Below, piece after piece: positions 32,391 to 35,425 of a stretch of DNA of 35,425 bases (position 1 is the first letter of the stretch; every line of letters starts with the position of its first letter). Under the pieces are notes generated by a model. It worked only from the letters and a program-made list of their open reading frames with translations, made no database searches and was not told where the DNA came from. This DNA is from Bacteroidota bacterium (GTDB lineage Bacteria; Bacteroidota; Bacteroidia; Flavobacteriales; Flavobacteriaceae). The stretch covers positions 1 through 35,425 of the forward strand of contig JAGXRT010000014.1 in NCBI GenBank assembly GCA_018335575.1. The letters are read 5' to 3'. A program made the translations under genes and the position numbers.

Positions 32391-33689
32391 TTATATGCTT
32401 TGACTTACATCAAAATTTTCTAAGTATTCGGCAACCCGTTTTACAAACATACCACCCAAAGCACCATTTACTACTCTGTGGTCATAAGACAACGATAAAT
32501 ACATCTTTTGTCTGATTCCAATAAAATCGCCGTCAGCTGTTTCAATCACAGCTGGCACTTTTTGAATTGCACCTAAAGCTAGAATACCTACTTGCGGCTG
32601 ATTAATAATAGGTGTACCAAAAATACTTCCAAAAGAACCAATATTCGTTACCGTAAATGTACCTCCTGCAATATCATCAGGTTTTAATTGATTATTACGC
32701 GCTCTGTTTGCTAAATCATTCACAGATTTTGCCATACCAACTAAATTAAGTTGATCTGCATTTTTAATTACTGGAACAATTAAATTTCCATCGGGTAAGG
32801 CTGTAGCCATTCCTAAGTTAATTGCTTTCTTTTTAATAATATGATCTCCGTCTACAGAAATATTCATTAACGGATAATCGCGAAGTGCTTTAACAACCGC
32901 TTGTAACAATATAGGTGTAAAAGTTAATTTTTCGCCTTCTGACTTTTCAAATTTAGATTTAACCTTTTCTCTCCACTTAACTAAATTCGTAACATCAACA
33001 TCAATAAAAGATTGAACATGAGCCGATGTTTGTACAGATTGAACCATGTGGTGCGAAATAAGTTTACCCATTCTGGACATTTCTATTACTTCATCATTTC
33101 CACTAACTGCAATAGGTGTAGCAACAGGAGTAGCAATAGTTTCTTTTGGTTTTTGAACTGGGGCCACTACTTTTACTTCTTCTTTTTTACTTCCTCTAGT
33201 TTTAAGATAATTAAGTAAATCATCTTTTGTAAGTCTATTGTTAGCACCAGTTCCTTGAATAGCGTCTAATTCTGCATTTGATATTTGCTCTTTTGATGCA
33301 ATACTTTTTACTAATGGAGAGTAAAACTTATCTGAAGTACTTTTAATAGGCTCCTTTTTGATTTCTTTAACTACATCAACTTCTTGTTCAACCTCCTTTG
33401 CTAAATCATCTAAAGAAAAATCATCAACTATTATTCCATCTACATCACCTTCCACTTCAATAATTGCAAAAGCCTGATCTACTTTAACTACATCTCCAAC
33501 TTCAAATAGTTTTTTAACTAAAACTCCTTCAACTTCACTCGGAACCTCAGTATCTACTTTATCGGTAGCAACTTCTGCAATTCCATCATCTAATTTTATA
33601 GTTTCACCCTCATTTTTAAGCCAAGCTGTTAAGGTAGCTTCGGAAACACTTTCACCCATTTTAGGGAGCTTTATTTCTATTCTTGCCAT
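32391..33689 (-). CDS. 2-oxo acid dehydrogenase E2 (dihydrolipoamide acyltransferase)
   Basis: The product is 432 residues from ATG 33689; an upstream extension to 33731 lacks support. Domains: lipoyl (about 3-78, K44 in ATDKVDTE is the lipoylation site), peripheral subunit-binding (about 124-160, YSPLVKSIASKEQIS), and the catalytic domain (about 200-430). The active-site motif HxxxDG reads HRVVNG, so H404 is present but the usual Asp is N408. The lipoyl sequence and single lipoyl domain fit a branched-chain or 2-oxoglutarate type E2. No E1 or E3 gene is adjacent. A -7 element TAATTTTG lies 18 nt upstream. Confidence 0.93.
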   Translation of the reverse strand: MARIEIKLPKMGESVSEATLTAWLKNEGETIKLDDGIAEVATDKVDTEVPSEVEGVLVKKLFEVGDVVKVDQAFAIIEVEGDVDGIIVDDFSLDDLAKEVEQEVDVVKEIKKEPIKSTSDKFYSPLVKSIASKEQISNAELDAIQGTGANNRLTKDDLLNYLKTRGSKKEEVKVVAPVQKPKETIATPVATPIAVSGNDEVIEMSRMGKLISHHMVQSVQTSAHVQSFIDVDVTNLVKWREKVKSKFEKSEGEKLTFTPILLQAVVKALRDYPLMNISVDGDHIIKKKAINLGMATALPDGNLIVPVIKNADQLNLVGMAKSVNDLANRARNNQLKPDDIAGGTFTVTNIGSFGSIFGTPIINQPQVGILALGAIQKVPAVIETADGDFIGIRQKMYLSLSYDHRVVNGALGGMFVKRVAEYLENFDVSQSI

Positions 33690-33707
33690 TGTTCTTTTAT
33701 TTTGATG

Positions 33708-33715
33708 CAAAATTA
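33708..33715 (-). promoter_or_regulatory. -7 element of the E2 gene
   Basis: The minus strand reads TAATTTTG, an exact TAnnTTTG match, giving a leader of about 15 nt. No -33 TTG is at the right spacing. Confidence 0.5.
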
Positions 33716-33816
33716 GGTTTAATATACACAAATTTTCTGAGCCTTTTATTAGTAATAAATATTGAGTGATAGATATATCTTATGTTGTAATAAAATTTTA
33801 TTCCAGATTCAATTTT

Positions 33817-33833
33817 TGTTAAAATTATTAACA
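33817..33833. promoter_or_regulatory. Dyad TGTTAA-N5-TTAACA
   Basis: A perfect 6 bp inverted repeat in the cytochrome upstream region, about 190 bp before the start codon. No regulator is assignable. Confidence 0.3.
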
Positions 33834-33934
33834 TAATTTTCACAATTTGACATCAATATTAATTAGAATAATTTTAAATAAGCATTTATTTTAACTATCA
33901 TGCTGTTTTTCAGTGTTTTAAATTTTATTAAAAT

Positions 33935-33948
33935 ATGACAAATGTCAT
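33935..33948. promoter_or_regulatory. CRP/FNR-type palindrome upstream of the cytochrome gene
   Basis: The perfect palindrome ATGACA-AA-TGTCAT has the TGA-N6-TCA core shared by CRP/FNR-family sites (TGAC-N4-GTCA geometry, like FNR TTGAT-N4-ATCAA). Its centre is about 42 bp upstream of the start expected from TAAATTTA at 33972-33979, the class II activator position. The binding protein is not identified. Confidence 0.5.
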
Positions 33949-34018
33949 TTTTTCTTACTTCTAATAATGAGTAAATTTAGGAAGATTAAATTTCTAAACA
34001 GAATCTAATATTAAAATC

Positions 34019-35221
34019 ATGAAAAAATTCAATTTATTTAAAGTTTTATTTGTACTTGTGTTAAGTTTTACACTTGTAAATTGTACTAGTGATGATCCTA
34101 TACCAGGTCCAATGGGTCCAGAAGGACAAGCTGGAACAAATGGTACTAATGGTACTAACGGAACAAACGGTATCGATGGGGGCAACGTATGTCTTTCTTG
34201 TCATAATGTAGACTTCAAAGTGGTTCAGCCTGCAACTTATGCAGTTTCCGGACACGGTACTGGTGAAGCACATAATGGTCGTAATGGTGCTTGTAATGCA
34301 TGTCACAACACAGAAGGTTATTTGGCTTCAAAAGCTAATAATTGGGAAATTGTTAGCAGCTCTGTAATTCCTACTCCTGCTACTATAACTAGAATAGGAT
34401 GTACTGCATGCCACTCTGGTGGTCATGCTTCTGCTGCCTTAGCAATTAGTGGTAAAGATGCGGCTTTAAGAAGTGTTGATGCTTATAAGTTAAATCAAAA
34501 AACTGCTACAGGTGCTGATATTATAATGGATTACAAAGACAATAGTAACAACTGTATCCATTGCCACCAATCTAGAAGAACTGATGTTACAGGTCTAGCG
34601 CCTAACTCATCAACAGGTTTGATACATTTATCTACTCACACAGGCCCACATTACGGAAACCAAGTTGCTTTATTAGAAGGTATGTTTGGGGCTGAGTTAG
34701 TAGGTCCAGGTGCTCCAGCATATCCTGCAAAAGGAACCGCTATTCATAGAACTGGTTCATCATGCGTAAAATGCCACATGGGAGCAGCTAAAGACGGAAA
34801 AGGAAACCATACTATGAGTCCAAAAATTGATGTATGTAAAACTTGTCATACCGGTGCTGGAGTTGTTAATTACAATATTAACGGTGGACAAACAAAAATC
34901 AAAAACTTAATGCTAGAATTAGCAGAAGAGTTAGTTAGAGTTTCACCAGAAACCTATGTGATTTACAACTATACTGGTTCTAAATCATTCCCAGCTGCTA
35001 ATCTACCGGTTGACCATGATAACTATCACGACAATGATTTATCAATTTTGAATCAATCTGGTGAAAGAGTAGATCCAACCAATGATAGAGTTTTAAGAAG
35101 TGCGAAAGCTTTTTGGAACTGGAGATATATTTATCAAGATCATTCTTACGGTTTACACAATCCTAAATATGCTGAGGCATTGTTGAAAAATACAATTGCT
35201 AATCTTAAACAATTACCATAA
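34019..35221 (+). CDS. Hexaheme c-type cytochrome lipoprotein with collagen-like stalk
   Basis: The product has 400 residues. A lipoprotein signal with lipobox LVNC (Cys22) is followed by a collagen-like Gly-X-Y tract (about 30-56: GPM, GPE, GQA, four GTN, GID). Six CXXCH heme sites follow at C58, C92, C128, C179, C249 and C273 (CLSCH, CNACH, CTACH, CIHCH, CVKCH, CKTCH), with many extra His that could be axial ligands. The C-terminal third (about 290-400) has no heme site; its ending SYGLHNPKYAEALLKNT is shared with multiheme cytochromes generally. It would be anchored in a membrane, heme domains on the stalk. It lacks the CXXCK heme of NrfA. Function unknown; electron transfer is implied. 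A terminator follows its stop. Confidence 0.88.
   Translation: MKKFNLFKVLFVLVLSFTLVNCTSDDPIPGPMGPEGQAGTNGTNGTNGTNGIDGGNVCLSCHNVDFKVVQPATYAVSGHGTGEAHNGRNGACNACHNTEGYLASKANNWEIVSSSVIPTPATITRIGCTACHSGGHASAALAISGKDAALRSVDAYKLNQKTATGADIIMDYKDNSNNCIHCHQSRRTDVTGLAPNSSTGLIHLSTHTGPHYGNQVALLEGMFGAELVGPGAPAYPAKGTAIHRTGSSCVKCHMGAAKDGKGNHTMSPKIDVCKTCHTGAGVVNYNINGGQTKIKNLMLELAEELVRVSPETYVIYNYTGSKSFPAANLPVDHDNYHDNDLSILNQSGERVDPTNDRVLRSAKAFWNWRYIYQDHSYGLHNPKYAEALLKNTIANLKQLP
34133..34177 (+). repeat. Tandem 9 bp repeat encoding GTN units
   Basis: Four successive 9 bp units of the form GGN-ACN-AAY, followed by GGTATCGAT, encode GTN-GTN-GTN-GTN-GID in the collagen-like segment. Third positions vary between units, so the repeat is not a recent slippage product, but its copy number could vary between strains. 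Confidence 0.8.
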
Positions 35222-35240
35222 TTAATATTGTTTTAGGTTT

Positions 35241-35280
35241 AAAGACGTTCAGGTTTATAACTTGAATCTGAACGTCTTTT
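35241..35280 (+). terminator. Intrinsic terminator after the cytochrome gene
   Basis: AAAGACGTTCAG (35241-35252) pairs over 12 bp with CTGAACGTCTTT (35268-35279), with a 15 nt loop and then TTGAAAAAATAAA. It is one of the strongest stems in the window. The following gene starts about 45 bp later and probably has its own promoter or depends on read-through. Confidence 0.85.
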
Positions 35281-35323
35281 GAAAAAATAAATTAAGACAG
35301 TAATTTAAAACAATAGAATGATT

Positions 35324-35425
35324 ATGAAAAACATATTAAAAATATTTGTAATTGGATTGATGGGTCTGGCCGTACAGTCGTGTTATTACGATGAGGTAGT
35401 GCCTACTTTTGAAGATCCAATTGTA
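35324..35425 (+). CDS. Putative lipoprotein, 5' end only
   Basis: Translation from ATG 35324 (or ATG 35318, two codons upstream) gives 34 residues to the end of the window. Residues 1-19 form a lipoprotein signal (KNILKIFVIGLMGLAVQSC) with lipobox VQSC and the Cys as the first mature residue, followed by YYDEVVPTFEDPIV. The rest of the protein is outside the window. A start with acidic and Pro-rich residues after the Cys is common in Bacteroidota cytochrome and binding lipoproteins. The neighbouring hexaheme gene suggests a partner, but nothing here proves it. Confidence 0.7.
   Translation, partial: MKNILKIFVIGLMGLAVQSCYYDEVVPTFEDPIV

Larger units (their letters stand above)
33690..34018. 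other. 329 bp intergenic region between E2 and the cytochrome gene
   Basis: No open frame of note is seen. The left end holds the E2 promoter. Two perfect dyads follow: TGTTAA-5-TTAACA (33817-33833) and ATGACA-2-TGTCAT (33935-33948). A -7-like TAAATTTA lies at 33972-33979. The region is very AT-rich and longer than any other gap here, consistent with regulated expression of the cytochrome gene. Confidence 0.6.

Noticed and set aside
33789-33802. Palindrome AATAAAATTTTATT in the E2/cytochrome gap
   Set aside because: It is made only of A and T in an AT-rich gap and is expected by chance.
33994-34306. Open frames antisense to the collagen-like region
   Set aside because: They are low-complexity products of the repeat read on the other strand, with no start or promoter context.
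34019-35221. NrfA ammonia-forming nitrite reductase
   Set aside because: It has six CXXCH sites and no CXXCK active-site heme, plus a lipoprotein signal and collagen-like stalk.
1-35425. CRISPR arrays, tRNA or rRNA genes, insertion sequences, prophage
   Set aside because: No spaced direct repeats, cloverleaf signatures, transposases or phage genes were found on reading both strands.

Overview
The window is AT-rich chromosomal DNA of a bacterium in Bacteroidota, most likely Flavobacteriaceae. The evidence is a type IX secretion sorting domain, two tandem DUF368 proteins, a TonB receptor of the regulatory-domain/plug/barrel type, near-absence of Shine-Dalgarno sequences, repeated TAnnTTTG-type -7 promoter elements, and a gene order (birA / rsfS-ftsH-LUD-cdsA-psd-ACBP; pyrR-pyrB-rnz; PASTA-rluD / ddl-coaD-M14) that is familiar in flavobacteria. 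Most of it is core housekeeping sequence. I see no insertion sequence, prophage, tRNA, rRNA or CRISPR array.

Layout. 1-235 is the tail of a DUF2853 gene, followed by a bidirectional terminator. 288-6144 is a phosphate region: yaaA and a PhoB-type regulator on the minus strand, then pstS, pstC, pstA, pstB and phoU on the plus strand, with a Pho-box-like operator (three TTAA cores 11 bp apart) between the two units. 6152-8401 is a minus-strand unit: PASTA protein, rluD and a chloramphenicol-acetyltransferase-like enzyme. 8492-11667 is ddl, coaD and an M14 peptidase. 11664-12934 holds a VTT/DedA-like membrane protein and a Nudix hydrolase on the minus strand. The Nudix gene and pyrE (12942) have interlocked divergent promoters. 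An SRPBCC protein and a convergent birA follow. 14800-19586 is rsfS, ftsH, a LUD protein, cdsA, psd and an acyl-CoA-binding protein. 19613-25432 (minus) is a TPR protein, two DUF368 proteins, aroE and a DUF349 protein. 25567-28682 is pyrR, pyrB, a STAS-like protein, an orphan T9SS sorting domain and rnz. 28744-29797 is an orphan methyltransferase and a convergent CoA-binding protein. 29965-32337 is a TonB-dependent receptor, and 32391-33689 (minus) a 2-oxoacid dehydrogenase E2. 34019-35221 encodes a hexaheme c-type cytochrome lipoprotein with a collagen-like stalk, and the start of another lipoprotein runs off the end.

Functional links. Envelope biogenesis recurs: D-Ala-D-Ala ligation, probable undecaprenyl-phosphate recycling (DUF368), phospholipid synthesis (CdsA, Psd, ACBP) and FtsH quality control. 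Pyrimidine synthesis (pyrE, pyrR, pyrB) and phosphate uptake are the other clear themes.

The least ordinary part is the right end. It has a predicted surface or periplasmic hexaheme lipoprotein on a (Gly-Thr-Asn)n collagen-like linker, preceded by a CRP/FNR-type palindrome placed as for activation and followed by a second lipoprotein. This may be the left edge of an uncharacterised electron-transfer locus, but the window ends before that can be tested.
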